The notes beneath the pieces were generated by a model, which saw only the letters and a list, made by a program, of their open reading frames with translations, did not search any database and was not told where the DNA came from. Made by a program: the position numbers and the translations under genes. From NCBI GenBank assembly GCA_965153355.1, contig OZ231127.1, positions 100,936,001-101,000,000 of the forward strand: a stretch of DNA of 64,000 bases, written 5' to 3'. Of this stretch, positions 34,476-46,214 are shown piece by piece. Each line of letters starts with the position of its first letter. Positions within the stretch are counted from its first letter, which is position 1. The stretch comes from Flaccisagitta enflata. Its lineage: Eukaryota > Chaetognatha > Sagittoidea > Aphragmophora.

Positions 34476-35100
34476 GCTGTTTGACAATGCCGTTTGACAA
34501 TGTCATTTGACAAAGCCATTTGACAATGCCAATTGACAAAGCCGTTTGACAATGCCATTTGATAATGCCATTTGACAATACCATTTGACGATGCCGTTTG
34601 ACAATGCCGTTTGACAATGGGGGGGTCGGTAACAACGTACTTTGGAAATGCCAGTTGGACATATGACCAAAGTGTGCACAAAAACGATCTTTAAACACAT
34701 GTGAAAGGAAAAAGGAGTCACACCATATCATTTACAGTCGTGCCATACCCCTTATTTACATTGTAATGAATAAGGAGAAGGAAGAGGAAGAGGAAGCTCC
34801 TATACTTTACTATGGCAAAGGTAGGGTTGGCACGACTATAAATGATAAAATCACATGAACTTTTCCTTCTAGTTCTCAGGTTGTTTTGTGATTGCGCATG
34901 GTCTGGTGATATGTCCGATTGGCATATCCAAAGTAGGTTGATACCGACCCCCCCATTTGACAATGCCGTTTGACAATGCCATTTGACAGTGGCATTTGAT
35001 ATTGCCATTTGACAATACCATTTGACAATGCCGTTTGACAAGGCTGTTTGACAATGCCATTTGACAACGCAGTTCGCAATGTTATTCGACAAGGCTATTA
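34470..35100. repeat. TTGACAATGCC array split by a foldback element
   Basis: TTTGACAATGCCG-type 13-15-bp units occur at 34475-34617 and again, same orientation, at 34956-35090. Between them is an inverted repeat (34618-34955) with GGGGGGTCGGTA...TACTTTGGA ends. Confidence 0.85.
34618..34955. mobile_element. Foldback element with G6 ends
   Basis: The left end GGGGGGTCGGTAACAAC pairs with the right end GTTGATACCGACCCCCC. Pairing continues through GCCAGTTGGACATATG and AATGATATGG/TAAATGATAA. It sits inside the TTGACAATGCC array. Confidence 0.7.
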
Positions 35101-35349
35101 GACCCCAGTCGCGGACCCATACTCTTTTTTTTTCATTGTAATACTTATTGCTATGGTTTGTCCATCCATCATTCTTTTTTTTTGAATAGTTATTTATTTA
35201 TTTTTTTCTTTACTTTTTTGGGTCATTGCAATGATGACGGTGTGAAATACTGTTGTACTGCACTGTAGTTATTTAGTACTGACCATGTCCAACCGACCAT
35301 GTTTAAAAATTCTTTGAATATATAATGATATTGTATATCAAAAAGATAA

Positions 35350-35628
35350 ACAACAAGCCCGACCGGGCAACGATGCGTCCGGACTGTGTCTTTGCGTGTC
35401 TTGATCATGTGATATATATGGAGAGACAGATGGACGAACGGACGGGTGAAACGACTGAGTAGCAAAGGAGGCTCTCAAAACATGTTAGTTGATCATTTGT
35501 TTCAGTATAGGATCTCACAGCTGCCGATAAAAGCCGAGAAACGCGTTTTTTGCACAGGCGTAATGGACGGACGGACGGACGGATAGACCCTCTTATAGTG
35601 ATGCATTTCTGACGGACGCATCTAAAAA
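35350..35628 (+). mobile_element. HTc element
   Basis: Head ACAACAAGCCCGACCGGGCA with ACGATGCGTCCGGA, GGACGGACGGACGG middle, CCTCTTATAGTGATGC and GACGGACGCATCTAAAAA tail. Confidence 0.75.
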
Positions 35629-35691
35629 TGGGCACAAATCATCTTAAAGAGCATTCAGTTTGATAGGCGACATCGCCACGGCAGAGAAGTG

Positions 35692-35800
35692 CCGGAAACT
35701 GCGTAATGGACCAACTGACCAACCGACGGACCGACCGACCGACGGACCGACCGACCGACGGACAGACCCTCTTATAGAGATGCGAGGATGCATCTAAAAA
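35692..35800 (+). mobile_element. HTc element, head missing
   Basis: GCGTAATGGACCAACTGACC, GACCGACCGACGG repeats, CCTCTTATAGAGATGCGAGG and ATGCATCTAAAAA. Confidence 0.7.
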
Positions 35801-36427
35801 TAGAATTTTGCTGAAAATATTATTTTGATTTTTTTTATTTAAAGTAGGTACTATGGATAAACAAAAATAGAATTTTGCTGAAAATATCATTTTGGTTTTT
35901 TTTATTTAAAGTAGGTACTATAATATTTTTCTTAAAACATCTAAAAAGAAAAAAATTATGAGAAGAAATATAATCCTATACAATGTATTGTGAATGTCAT
36001 TTAAGATACTGATGTTGGTAAATGGTTCACCTGGAAAGTTAGTGAACAACCATTAATCATGGAGTCACGATTGTTAAGTCATGGAGAACTGGGCCAAACT
36101 TGCATTTTTAGTTGCTTGCTAAGTAACCGTATTTCTAAAGCGGTGTCCATAGCTCTGTAAGTAACGAGGAATTTAGACATAATTCTGGAATATGAGCATT
36201 GCAGTCCCCTCCCAGCCACACACTGTCACTTCCCAGTTCCCACCTGTACTATCGCCGCTGCGCACCTGCTAGCGATTTCTCATTGACTGCATCCCTGCAT
36301 CAGCATCTGTTTGATGAATTATCACCAAAGTTCACGTCACTATTCCCGACTGTAGTTTTTGCGCATAAACATATTCTTAGTCTCGCCAATTCTATCAAGC
36401 ATAGTGCTGTTGTCAGTTCATCTTTTT
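35801..36427. other. No gene recognised
   Basis: It contains a tandem pair of ~67 bp (AAAATAGAATTTTGCTGAAA at about 35798 and 35864). The rest is unique A/T-rich DNA without a supported frame. Confidence 0.4.
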
Positions 36428-36496
36428 AAGGTGCGACAAAGCACATCTATAACTGGCTGTGTCCGTTGCACCTTATTGGCCTACTTGGCCTTGTTT
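36428..36496 (-). mobile_element. HTd element, internally deleted
   Basis: AGGTGCGACAAAGCACATCT is the hairpin tail. It runs almost directly into the head complement CCTTATTGGCCTACTTGGCC TTGTT. The GGAC middle is nearly gone. Confidence 0.7.
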
Positions 36497-36588
36497 TTTG
36501 AAAGAAAGTAATGACGCTTTGTCATATGTGGCATTACTTTGAAAGAGACAGGTCTCTCTCTCTATCTCTCTCTCTTTAACTCTCTATT

Positions 36589-37190
36589 CACTGCATTCTG
36601 ACATAAGATTTGTGTCAAGAATGATATCACTCCGGGTTTTTCTGCATTTCTGTGTAGGTCATGGGCATACAAATCAAGAACTGTCCAGTGGAAAATCATC
36701 CCTAGAGCGCATTTTGAAAAAAAATCAAAAATTGATAATTTTTAGCTTACATGAATAACTTTGCAGGTCGGTCTAATTTTTTGTCAATCCTGATCTTATT
36801 CCCTTGCATTTGATTCATTTGATTTGTACTACATGGTTTTAAAAAGAAATAACATTTTCATTTTCTAAGTCACCGTTAAAAATTGCAGCGGTGTCCTAAA
36901 GTATGAAAATTTAATTTTTCATCAAAACCATATAGTGCGACCTATCAAATGAAAGGGAATTTTATCAGGATTAACAATATGCTGTTAAAAAAAGAGTCAG
37001 ACCAAATTGAAAAATTCTTTGTGCAAATTGAAGCTAAAGATTATAATTTTTTGCCTTTTTTTCCAAACGCGCTCTAGGGATGATTTTCCACTGAATAGTT
37101 CTTGATTGGTATGCCCATGACCTACACAGAAATGCAGAAAAACCCGGAGTGATATCATTCTTGTCACAAATCTTCTGTCAGAAAGCAATG
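36589..37190. mobile_element. Long-inverted-repeat MITE, 4-bp target duplication
   Basis: Starts CACTGCATTCTGACA and ends TGTCAGAAAGCAATG. TATT occurs at 36585-36588 and 37191-37194. The arms of ~250 bp include AATGATATCACTCCGGG and CATCCCTAGAGCGC. The centre matches that of 15734-16351. Confidence 0.8.
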
Positions 37191-37194
37191 TATT

Positions 37195-38300
37195 TCTCTC
37201 ACTCTCCTCCGTGGTTCCATTTCGTCTGTAAAGTCTCCAAAGATGTTATCTGTAAATAAGTGGCTCATCGATTATCTCTATTGACGATTGTAAAACGATC
37301 TGATAATTTGCATGTGGAACAATGTCAGTTTTCGTTGCTGGCGTTTACTCGAGTACGGTAAGCTAGCTTTTTGACGATGAAAATGCTCTCTCTGTATTCA
37401 TCCGCGAACGGCCGCAGTCCCGTAGAGAATCAGGTTAAATTCTTCTCCCAATTTCCTGGGTGGAATTGACAGGAGTTTTTGACCATAACTTTTGAACGCG
37501 TAAATGAATTGAGATAATTCTTTCGAATTTGGAATATTGGGACAAAAATAGGTAGGATCACATCTGAAATAAATATCTTGGTGACCTCAATGAAAATAAG
37601 CCGGCCTACCCAGTTATGGGTAATAGGTAGGTGTTGGGAAAATGTCCAAATTAATAAGCATTCAAGATTTTGAGAACAGAATAAGTAAAACTGATAAATA
37701 AAGATGAAGAAGAAGAAAAAGATAAACATTATTTGAAAATGAAAGTGGGCAAAAGATAAAGAAAAGGAAAAGGAAGAAAAAATTGTGTGAGTTTGAATGA
37801 CTGAAAGAAAAAGGAGGAGGAAGAGGAGGAGCAGGAAAAATTTGAGGAGGAAGAGAAGATAGAAGAGCAAAAAAAGATAAGAGTTTTGGGTACGTTTCAC
37901 GGTCTCGCAGGCGGAGTATGAGGAAAATTAGTCATTTTTAAAATTAGACAAACCTAGGAAATCTATATATCATTATAAAGCTTATATATTATTGTAAATG
38001 AATTCATTTTTGGATTTTGTTAGCAGGGTCCAATTCTTATGTAAATTAGGTTATTATGAAAAAATATCAAATTGGCCTTTATTTCAAAATTAAACCATCT
38101 AGAGAAGTAAGATTGACCTGCATTTGTGCCAATAGGCTGGGGCAAACGTGTGTAGACTACATCAATCATTTGGCAGTTGGTCAGTTGGTCCGTTGGTCTG
38201 TTGGTCCCTTAGTCCGTCAGTCCGTTGGTCTGCTGATTCATTGGTTGGTCTGTGAACAGACTCCCAAATACTCCCCTGAAGTGTGAAAACGCACCTTTAA
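37195..38300. other. No gene recognised; purine-rich tract
   Basis: 37690-37880 is a GAAGAAGAGGA-type purine tract. An HT-like GGTCCGTTGGTCTG run lies at about 38180-38250 without clear ends. Confidence 0.4.
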
Positions 38301-38304
38301 TATA

Positions 38305-38307
<3 letters not shown>

Positions 38308-38356
<49 letters not shown>
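38308..38356. repeat. (GT)n microsatellite
   Basis: About 24 GT units. Confidence 0.95.
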
Positions 38357-38359
<3 letters not shown>

Positions 38360-38400
38360 TGTGCTGGAGTGAGTTGGGGGATTGGTCAACCCCACCCACT

Positions 38401-38961
38401 TTTTGGGCAGCGGCCCCAAAGGGCCGATGTCCTGTAGGACACAGGGGCTAAAAATTATGTACGTCCTTCAGTACGTATCCCCCCTCCGAAGCTTCTCAAG
38501 CCTCCCCGGACTCAAATCCAGCCTCTCAGGCCTCAAATCTGGCCTCTCGGGCCTCAAATCTGGCCTCATGAGCCTCAAATTCAGCCTCTTGGGCTTTTAA
38601 TCCAGCCTCTCAGGCCCTAAATCCAGCCTCTCAGGCCTCAAATCCAGCCTCTCAGGCCTCAAATCCAGCCTCATGAGCCTCAAATTCAGCCTCTTGGGCT
38701 TTTAATCCAGCCTCTCAGGCCTCAAATTCCCATTGAATAACATGGCAAATTGACAAAAAATTGAGAAAAATTCCAAATTCCCAATGAATATTATGGAAAA
38801 TTACCCCAAATATGCTCTCTCAGGACGTATGGAAATTCACCCGTGTCCTACAGGACATCGGCCTTTTGGGGCCGCTGCCCTGCTCCCACTCCACCTCTTT
38901 AGCTGATTACTCCAAGCAGGGCATCGGGTACCGCTGACCATGTGCGATCCTTGGATGACTA
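38401..38961 (-). mobile_element. GBa element, complete
   Basis: TTTTGGGCAGCGGCCCCAAA, GTCCTGTAGGACACAGGGG, then CCTCTCAGGCCTCAAATCCA units, a ~60-bp CCCATTGAATAACATGGCAA array, the inverted GC box, and head complement GACCATGTGCGATCCTTGGA. Confidence 0.9.
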
Positions 38962-39070
38962 GTTATCTTTGTTCTTTGTTCCCTTCTTTCTCTCCCGAAA
39001 TAAAAGACACTTTATCTGTTTTAATCTTTCTCTCAATCTTTCTTTCTTGTCTTCTTTCTTTTTCTTTTCT

Positions 39071-39237
39071 TTTTTAGTCGCGGACACCCGACTCTACACC
39101 TTGCCGTGTCGGTCAGTTGGTAGGATGGTTGGTAGGTTGGTCCGTCCGTCCATCACATTTTTGAATTCCGAGCGGTTTTTGCATTACTGCTCTTGCCCAA
39201 CCGTCTGCGACTGGATTGCCGTGTATCCGGCCTTGTT
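39071..39237 (-). mobile_element. HTa element, complete
   Basis: Tail TTTTTAGTCGCGGACACCCG, GGTCAGTTGGTAGG middle, GAATTCCGAGCGGTTTTTGC, and head complement TATCCGGCCTTGTTT. A GBc element follows 24 bp later. Confidence 0.85.
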
Positions 39238-39260
39238 TCATTGTTGTTTTTTTTTTTCCT

Positions 39261-39760
39261 TTTTTGGGCAGCGGCTCGAAGGGGCCGATGACCATTGCTC
39301 TCACACATACGGGAGATTTCTCCTCCTTCTCCTTCTCCTTCTCCTTCTCCATCCTCCCCCCCTCCACTTGCCCTAGGCTCCATATCTAGCCTCGAGGTCC
39401 CATTCCTAGCCTTGAGGCCCCGTTCCTAGTCTCAAGGCCCCATTCCTAGCCTCAAAATTCCATTTCTAGCCTCGAGGCCCTATTCCTTGCTTCAAGGTCC
39501 CATTATTAGCCTTGAGGCTCCAGTTCACACCTCGCAGCTCCTGTCCCAGCCTTGAGGCTCCAATCCCAGCTTCCAGGCTCTAATTCGGCCTAGAGGCTGG
39601 GACCCCTTCTGCGCCTCCCTCCCCTAGCTAAAAAGCTTCATTCTGGCCTCGTTTAATCCCAGCCTCAATGCTCAAATCTTAGCCCAGCATGGGTCATCGG
39701 CCCCATCAGGGCCGCTGCCCCTCTGACCTTCACATCTTACATACATTAACGTGGGGGCAC
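39261..39760. mobile_element. GBc element
   Basis: GGGCAGCGGCTCGAAGGGGC and TCTCACACATACGGGAGAT, then an array of CCTAGCCTCGAGGCCCCATT type, then AGCATGGGTCATCGGCCCC and GGGCCGCTGCCCC. Confidence 0.75.
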
Positions 39761-39901
39761 AAAAAATTTTATGACCATCTGGCTTGCGACCTTCTTCTTT
39801 GCAGAGTTTCATTCTAGGTTTCTAGTCTAGTCTGACAAATCTTGCCATTTGTCCTTCATTATCATCATCATCTTCTTTTTCTTTCTCTTTTTGAGCATGG
39901 C

Positions 39902-40412
39902 AAAGGGCGATGTCCTGTAGGGCAGGGCTAAAGTATGTGTATGTCCTTCGTCCCGTCCGTCCTCGTACCCCCCTCCAAGCTTCTCAAGCCCTCCCCGGAC
40001 TTAAATCCAGCCTCTCAGGCCTCAAATCTCGGGCCTCAAATCTGGCCTCTCAGGCCTCAAATCCAGCCTCTCAAGCCCTTAATTCAGCCTCTTGGGCTTC
40101 AAATCCAGCCTCTCAGGCCTCAATCCCAGCCTCTGAGGCCTTAAATTCAACCTCTTGGGCTTTTAATCCAGCCTCTCAGGCCTCAAATTCCCATTGAATA
40201 ACATGGCAGTGATATTAAAAAAGTGAGAAAAATTCCAAATTCCCAATGAATATTATGAAAAATTACCCCAAATATGCTTTCTCAGGACGTATGGAAATTC
40301 ACCCGTGTCCTAGGACATACGGCTCTTTGGGCCGCTGCCTGCTCCCTCCACCTCTTTATTCTCCAAGCAGGGCATCAGGTACACCATGACCATGTGCGAT
40401 CCTTGGATGATT
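39902..40412 (-). mobile_element. GBa element with small internal deletions
   Basis: Parallels 38401-38961 block by block (array, CCCATTGAATAACATGGCA, TCAGGACGTATGGAAATTCA, GC box, head complement) but has many 2-4-base losses such as GTCCTAGGACAT. Confidence 0.8.
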
Positions 40413-40435
40413 AGTTCTTTTTCTTAGCCTTCTTC

Positions 40436-40455
40436 TGCTGCTTCTTCTTCTTCTT

Positions 40456-40490
<35 letters not shown>

Positions 40491-40530
40491 ACTTCCTCTT
40501 CTTCTTCTTCCTCTTCTTCTTCTCTCCTTT
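40436..40530. repeat. (CTT)n microsatellite
   Basis: CTT units with CCT interruptions; TG-rich sequence with GT repeats follows at 40627-40705. Confidence 0.9.
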
Positions 40531-40664
40531 CTTCTTCTGTACTACATCTCCTTTTCATTTGATTCATAATATTAATGTGTTAACGATAATGATAATAATA
40601 ATGTGTTAGTATTATGTGACAATAGTAGTGTGTGTGTGTTGTGTGTTGTGTGTTGTGTTGTGTG

Positions 40665-40695
<31 letters not shown>

Positions 40696-40938
40696 TGTGT
40701 GTTGTGATATTGATGATGATATTATTATTAATGTAATAATGATGATGGTTATGAACTGGTGTTGGTTACAATTGTTAATGATTATGATGAATTTGATTCT
40801 ATAACTGATGAAGATGATAAAGATAGATGATAAAATAACAAATTGATATTCAATTTCCTAGTCTTCATATCTTTGCAGCAGTATCTCAGAAAGAAACACC
40901 CAAAATTCTGTTATTTATGCTACTCTTAAGGCATTTTT

Positions 40939-41310
40939 CAGCATAAAATGATACCTAATTAATTTCAACAATCAAGGTAGAAAATATTGTAGGCGAGTGT
41001 CTTTGAATCTTTTACTCCTTTTTTGACCCTTTACAAGTTAATGCTGCAGAGAAAAAAAGAGAAAAACCTTAAAGACAGTTCAAAAATGCTATTTTTACAG
41101 CATTTCAACAGCATTTTACAGCATAGAATGATAATAAATTTCAACAATCAAGGTAGGAAATCATGTAGGTGAGTGTCTTTGGCCCTTTTACTCTCTTTTT
41201 GATCCTTTATAAGTTAATGCTGCAGAGGAAAAAGGAGAAATACCTTAAAAACAGTTAAAAAATGCTATTTTTACAGCATTTCCACAGCATTTTACAGCAT
41301 GAAATAAAAA
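40939..41310. repeat. ~179-bp tandem duplication
   Basis: Two full units and a partial third start with CAGCATAAAATGAT, CAGCATAGAATGAT and CAGCATGAAAT. Shared blocks include AATTTCAACAATCAAGGTAG and AAGTTAATGCTGCAGAG. Confidence 0.85.
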
Positions 41311-42664
41311 ATACTGGTCGAGATTTTAATATTTTGCTATGAAATAGCCAGTTACATTACAAATCCATCAGCTCTTAAACAACATTTCATTTGTGTCCAA
41401 AAGCCTCAAAGTTACGTGACTCCCAAGAAAACCCAGCCAGACTATGAGAAATGTATTTCTGCTGAGCATGTATTCACTAAAATATACTCATATCTCTGAA
41501 ACGCCTAAAGCTATGATGCTTGAAATTTGAATGTAAACGCAGAATTTCATGCTCTTTCAGACCATACTTCATGGCGGGGCCCCTGGTATCATGTGACTGG
41601 TCAAATCACCGTGACACATAGCGTGACATATGGCTGACAGGGTGTGAGCTTACATTCTCATAGCATTCAAAAATTCTATATCTCGGTCTGAAAAATGAAG
41701 GAGTCATAAATTTGCTATGAACACCTACATGATTTTTTGAACAGGTAAAAAACCATTTGAAATCAAAGTAATGTGCCTTTTTAGTTTAGTCAATCTTTTT
41801 CAAAATCGTCAAAATAGGTGATTAAAAAAAACATCAAAAGTTGTAAAATTTACAATATAAAAAAAGTGACCTATCATTGTAAGATTTTAGATGCTTTGAA
41901 CCACAACCAAGACGAATGAAAATGACCCTTTCTCTCATACCATTTTCTGTTTTTGTTATCTTTTACCCCTATGAAAGTCAGTGTGACCTATGTGAGACAT
42001 ACCAAAATCACTAAAATTAGGCCTTTTTCGGGCCATAGAGCCTCATAATATGTCGCCAATGGAGACAAAAATTTGTTCCCTAGGTACTACCTGATACCCC
42101 TAAACAGTTAATGGCACTTTTCTCACAAAATTGTTTTGGTAAGGATACTCGATATACCAGTTAATCAGGTTATCTCCCTGGCCTGGGGAATCCTGAATCC
42201 TACCTTTGCATGTGTAAAAATGAATGCCTCTGGGACAGCCTAAAAGAGGGTATTACCCTGCATAGTTCACTGTTTTCAGAAAAAAGGTAATCTTTTGAAT
42301 TTTTTTTTCTAACACTCAAGTGGAAAAGCGGAAATTTTTGATAGGAGGAAGGACGAGACAACAACTTCCTTCCTCAATTTTTCATAAGTCTTCAATGTTT
42401 AAACATTTAATTTCCTTATGATTGAGCATAACTTATTGTTTTGAAGACAAAAATGAAGAAAGAAAAGCAGCGACTTATGAATTCCGGTATGGTGAGTAGA
42501 GAATAAGGGAAAGGAAGAGGAAGAGTTTCAGTGGGTGAAAGATAAAGAAAAGGAGGAGGAAAAAAAAGGAATGCACATCTGTTAAAGAGAGAGTGAATAG
42601 CTAGAGTTTCATGGGTGAAAAAAAGGATAAAAAAAAAAAAGAAATATAGATAAAAATAAAGAGA

Positions 42665-42670
<6 letters not shown>
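41311..42670. other. No gene or repeat recognised
   Basis: A/T-rich, apparently single-copy DNA within this window. All frames are short or low-complexity. An AG-rich stretch precedes the (GA)n tract. Confidence 0.4.

Positions 42671-42728
<58 letters not shown>
42671..42728. repeat. (GA)n microsatellite
   Basis: About 28 GA units just left of a GBb element. Confidence 0.95.
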
Positions 42729-42731
<3 letters not shown>

Positions 42732-42776
42732 AGAAGACCCAGTTGCCTGCTTGCATGACTGTGCAAAAGAGGTGAA

Positions 42777-43270
42777 GTGAGAGCAGGGCAGCGGCCCAAA
42801 AGGTCCTGTAGAACACAGGGGGAATTTCGTTCGTTTGTTTGTTCGTTCGTTCATTCGTTTCTCCGTCTGTTCTTCCCAGGACCTCTCAGGCCTGAAATTT
42901 GTCCTCTCAGGCCTGAAGTTTACCCTCTCAGGCCTGAAATCTGCCCTCTCGAGATCTCGGGCCTTGAATCTGTGAGGGCAGATTACAGGCCTGAGAGGAC
43001 AGATTTCAGGTCTGTGAGGACAGATTTCAGGCCTGAGAGGACAGATTTCAGGTCTGCGAGGGCAGATTTCAGGCCTGACAGGACAGATTTCAGGCCTGTG
43101 AGGACAGGTTTTAAGCCTGAGAGGGCAGATTTCAAGCCTGAGAGAGTAAATTTCAGGCCTGAGAGGGCAGATTTCAGGTTTGAGAGGGCCTGGGGGGAGG
43201 AACGGAGAACAAACGAACAAAAGTCCCTCTGTGTTCTACAGGACATCGCCCCCTTCGGGGCGGCTGCCCA
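42777..43270 (+). mobile_element. GBb element with an inverted internal array
   Basis: GAGCAGGGCAGCGGCCC, GTCCTGTAGAACACAGGGGG, TTCGTTCGTTTG. The array is first CCTCTCAGGCCTGAAATTTG and then, from about 42970, its inverse CAGATTTCAGGCCTGAGAGG. Right end CTGTGTTCTACAGGACATCG with the GC box. Confidence 0.85.
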
Positions 43271-43335
43271 GAAAGAGGAAGAGAGAGAGAAAGAGAGGAA
43301 GAGAGAAAGATAGAGAGAGAGAGCACCAGAACAAT

Positions 43336-43890
43336 ATGTGGTCAGCAATACCCGTTGCCCTGATTGTGAAATGGAGTGAGAGTAAGCAGGGCAGCGGCCC
43401 CAAAGGGGATGATGTCCTGTAGAACACAGGGGGAATTTTGTTCATTCGTTCGTTGGTTTGTTCGTTTCTCCGTACATTCCCCCAGGACCTCTCAGGCCTG
43501 AAATTTGTCCTCTCAGGCCTGAAGTTTACCCTCTAAGGCCTGAAATTTGTCCTCTCAGACCTGAAGTTTACCCTCTCAGGCCTGAAATCTGCCCTCTTGG
43601 GCCTTGAATCTGCGAGGGCAGATTACAGGCCTGAGAGGACAGATTTTAGGCCTGTGAGGACAGATTTAAAGCCTGAGAGGCCAGATCGCAGGTCTGAGAG
43701 GCAGATTTCAGGCCTGAGAGGGCAGATTCAAAGCTTGAGAGGGCAGCTTTCAAGCCTGAGAGAGTAAATTTCAGGCCTGAGAGGGCAGATTTCAGGTCTG
43801 AGAGGGCCTTGGGGGAGGAACGGAGAACCAACGAACGAAAGTCCCCCTGTGTTCTACAGGACATCGTCCCCTTTGGGGCCGCTGCCCAGA
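43336..43890 (+). mobile_element. GBb element with an inverted internal array
   Basis: Head CAATATGTGGTCAGCAATAC, GC box, GTCCTGTAGAACACAGGGGG. The array switches from CCTCTCAGGCCTGAAATT to CAGATTTCAGGCCTGAGAGG around 43615. Inverted right end. A near copy of 42777-43270. Confidence 0.9.
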
Positions 43891-43952
43891 AAGAGGAAGA
43901 GAGAGAGAAAGGGAGGAAGAGAGAAAGATAGAGAAAGAGAGACATAACTAAC

Positions 43953-44555
43953 TATGGCAAACATAAAAAAGACAGTGATTTTCAAAATGCCACCACATAC
44001 CCATTTTTTGGAATGACTTCAAATCCTTTTGAGTGGTATTAGTGCGACAAATTTTTGGTTCAGTAAAAAAATCAGAACTCAGAAAAGGTAATTTTTTTGG
44101 CTGAAGCATCAATTATTTTCAAAAATTGTCAAATGATGATTCGCCAATTGAATGAAATGTTCACATGGCATTCAGTTGCTACTAAAGGCTCATTTTTTGA
44201 GCAGCCTCAAAAAATCTTTTCAGATGTTCATAGCATGTCAATTTTTTGACTCAGCAAAAAAATCAGAACTCAAAAAAGTTTATTTTTGTACATGTAGCAT
44301 CAATTTTTGTAAAAGTTGTCAAAATTAATTTTCAAAAAATTGTAAATATGGAGTTTTTTCCCATCTTTTATATCTTATGTTTTTTTTACAAAAAGTGATG
44401 CTACAGGCCCAAAAATAAACTTTTTTGAGTTCTGATTTTTTTGCTGGTTAGATAATTTGATTCACTATTACTACCTAAAATGATTTTAGGCAGATCAAAA
44501 AAATGGGTGCATAGGACAACATTGAAATTACTGTCTTTTTTTTCTTTGCCATGGT
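43953..44555. mobile_element. Foldback element, ~600 bp
   Basis: AACTATGGCAAACATAAAAA at the left pairs with TTTTTCTTTGCCATGGTT at the right. GAAAAAAATCAGAACTC-type blocks occur in both orientations inside. The right end meets a GBa head directly. Confidence 0.7.
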
Positions 44556-45089
44556 TAGTCATCCAAGGATCGCACATGGTCAGCGGTACCCGATGCCCTG
44601 CTGAGTGATCCAGTGAAGAAGTGGGGTGAGAGCCCAACGGGCCAATGTCCTGTAGAACACAGGGGGGAATTTCGAGACGTCCGTCCGTCCTGAGGGGGCT
44701 CTAGATGGCTGATTTATGCTACTGAAGGCATATCTGAGGGTTGGAGGGCATAAGTAAGGCTTGGAGAGCAGATTTGAGGTTTGGCAGGCTGGTTTTAAGC
44801 TTGAAGGGCTGATTGAAGGAATGGAGGGCAGATTTGAGGTCTGGGAGGCAGATTTAGGGCAGGGAAGGGGGGCTGATTTGAAGCCAAGAGGGCTGATTTT
44901 AGGCCTGGAGGGTTAAATTGAGTCCTGGAAGGGCTAATTTGAGGCCTTGATGGTCAAAGGGGGGGGACGGAAAGACGGACGGACGGAGGGACAGACGGAG
45001 GGACAGACAGGACGGAGCGGACGGGCGGAGGCAGACAGAGCGGACCTGTTCTACAGAGACATAGCCCTTCAGGGCCGCTGCCCAAAAAA
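44556..45089 (+). mobile_element. GBa element
   Basis: Head TAGTCATCCAAGGATCGCAC, a damaged GC box (GAGCCCAACGGGCC), GTCCTGTAGAACACAGGGGG, GGAGGGCAGATTTGAGG array, GGACGGACGGAGGGACAGAC, and the right end GGGCCGCTGCCC. Confidence 0.8.
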
Positions 45090-45097
45090 AAAAGAAA

Positions 45098-45735
45098 AAG
45101 TCGCCCAAGGGCAATATGTGGTCAGCGATATCCGTTGCCCTGCTTTGAGTGATTGTGAATTGGAGTGAGGGGAAGCAGGGCAGCGGCCCCGAAGGGGACG
45201 AAGTCCTGTAGAACACAGGGGGACTTTCGTTCGTCCTACCTGAATAAGTGGATGAGATGCTATAGAGGGCTGACTGAAGGCATTCAAGAGCCTGAACTGA
45301 GGTCTAAGAAGGCTGATATAAGGCCTGAGAATGCCAATTGGAAGCTTGAGAGGGCTGACTTGAGGCTTGAGAGAGCTGGATTTAGGCTTGAAAGGCCAGA
45401 GGACTGATTTGAAGCCTGGGAGCAATAAATTGGTGTTTAGATGGCTGATTTGAGGGCTGAGAGGCCTAATTTGAGGCATGAGAGGCCAGGTTTAAGGCCT
45501 GAGAATTTGGATTTGAGGCCTGAGAAGCCAGATTAGAGGCCTGAGAGACCAGTTTTGAGGCCTGAGAGGCCAGATTTGAGGCCTGAAAGGCCTGATTTGA
45601 GGCCTGAGAGGCTGGATTTGAAGCCTGAGAGGCCAGATTTGAGTCTGAGGGTCTGATGAAGAGAGACTAACAAACAGAGACGGACAGACGGACAAGACAC
45701 AAACGAAGTCCCCTGTGTTCTAGAGGAAATCATAG
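45098..45735 (+). mobile_element. GBb element, right GC box lost
   Basis: Head GTCGCCCAAGGGCAATATGT, GC box, AGTCCTGTAGAACACAGGGG, a degenerate then regular GATTTGAGGCCTGAGAGGCC array, and a decayed CCCCTGTGTTCTAGAGGA end. Confidence 0.85.
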
Positions 45736-45767
45736 AGAGACTTTCTTAAGAGTAGAAAAGAGACAGA

Positions 45768-45768
45768 A

Positions 45769-45831
<63 letters not shown>

Positions 45832-45840
45832 CATACACAC
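45768..45840. repeat. (GA)n and (GACA)n microsatellite
   Basis: GA units pass into about 12 GACA units and ACATACACACAC. Confidence 0.95.
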
Positions 45841-46017
45841 ACAAACAAATAAGAAAAAATAAATAAACGTAGCTTAGACATGTAACAGTAGCTATAAGGA
45901 AAATAAAGATTTTATCAAATCAAAAAGATAAGAATATCTATATTCAGCATCTATTCAATCCAACTTTAAAAATCATCATAATGCAAAAATTATTATCAAT
46001 ACTATCTTGCTAATAAG

Positions 46018-46214
46018 TATATCAACATCTGAAAAGAAGCATCAACTTTGGAAGAGTACTGCTCCTAAACGAATAAAGCTACATTTGCCAGATTGGTCGC
46101 ATTTTAAATAGTTCAAACAAATATCTAAAATGAGACCAATCTGGTAATTGTAGCTTAATTCGTTTAGGAGCAGTACTCTTCCAAAGCTGATGCTTTTTTT
46201 CAGATGTTGATATA
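46018..46214. mobile_element. Small foldback with the GACCAATCTGG motif
   Basis: ATATCAACATCTGAAAAGAA through ACTGCTCCTAAACGAA at the left is repeated inverted at the right (TTCGTTTAGGAGCAGT...CAGATGTTGATAT). The inner part has CCAGATTGGTC and GAGACCAATCTGG. Confidence 0.85.

Noticed and set aside
37430-37900. Leu/Phe-rich 156-residue frame
   Set aside because: Most of it is the complement of an A/G-rich tract; no domain, although a membrane-protein exon cannot be fully excluded.
20947-45720. CRISPR array (regular ~20-bp repeats)
   Set aside because: Units are contiguous without unique spacers and lie in a eukaryotic genome; they are minisatellites inside GB elements.
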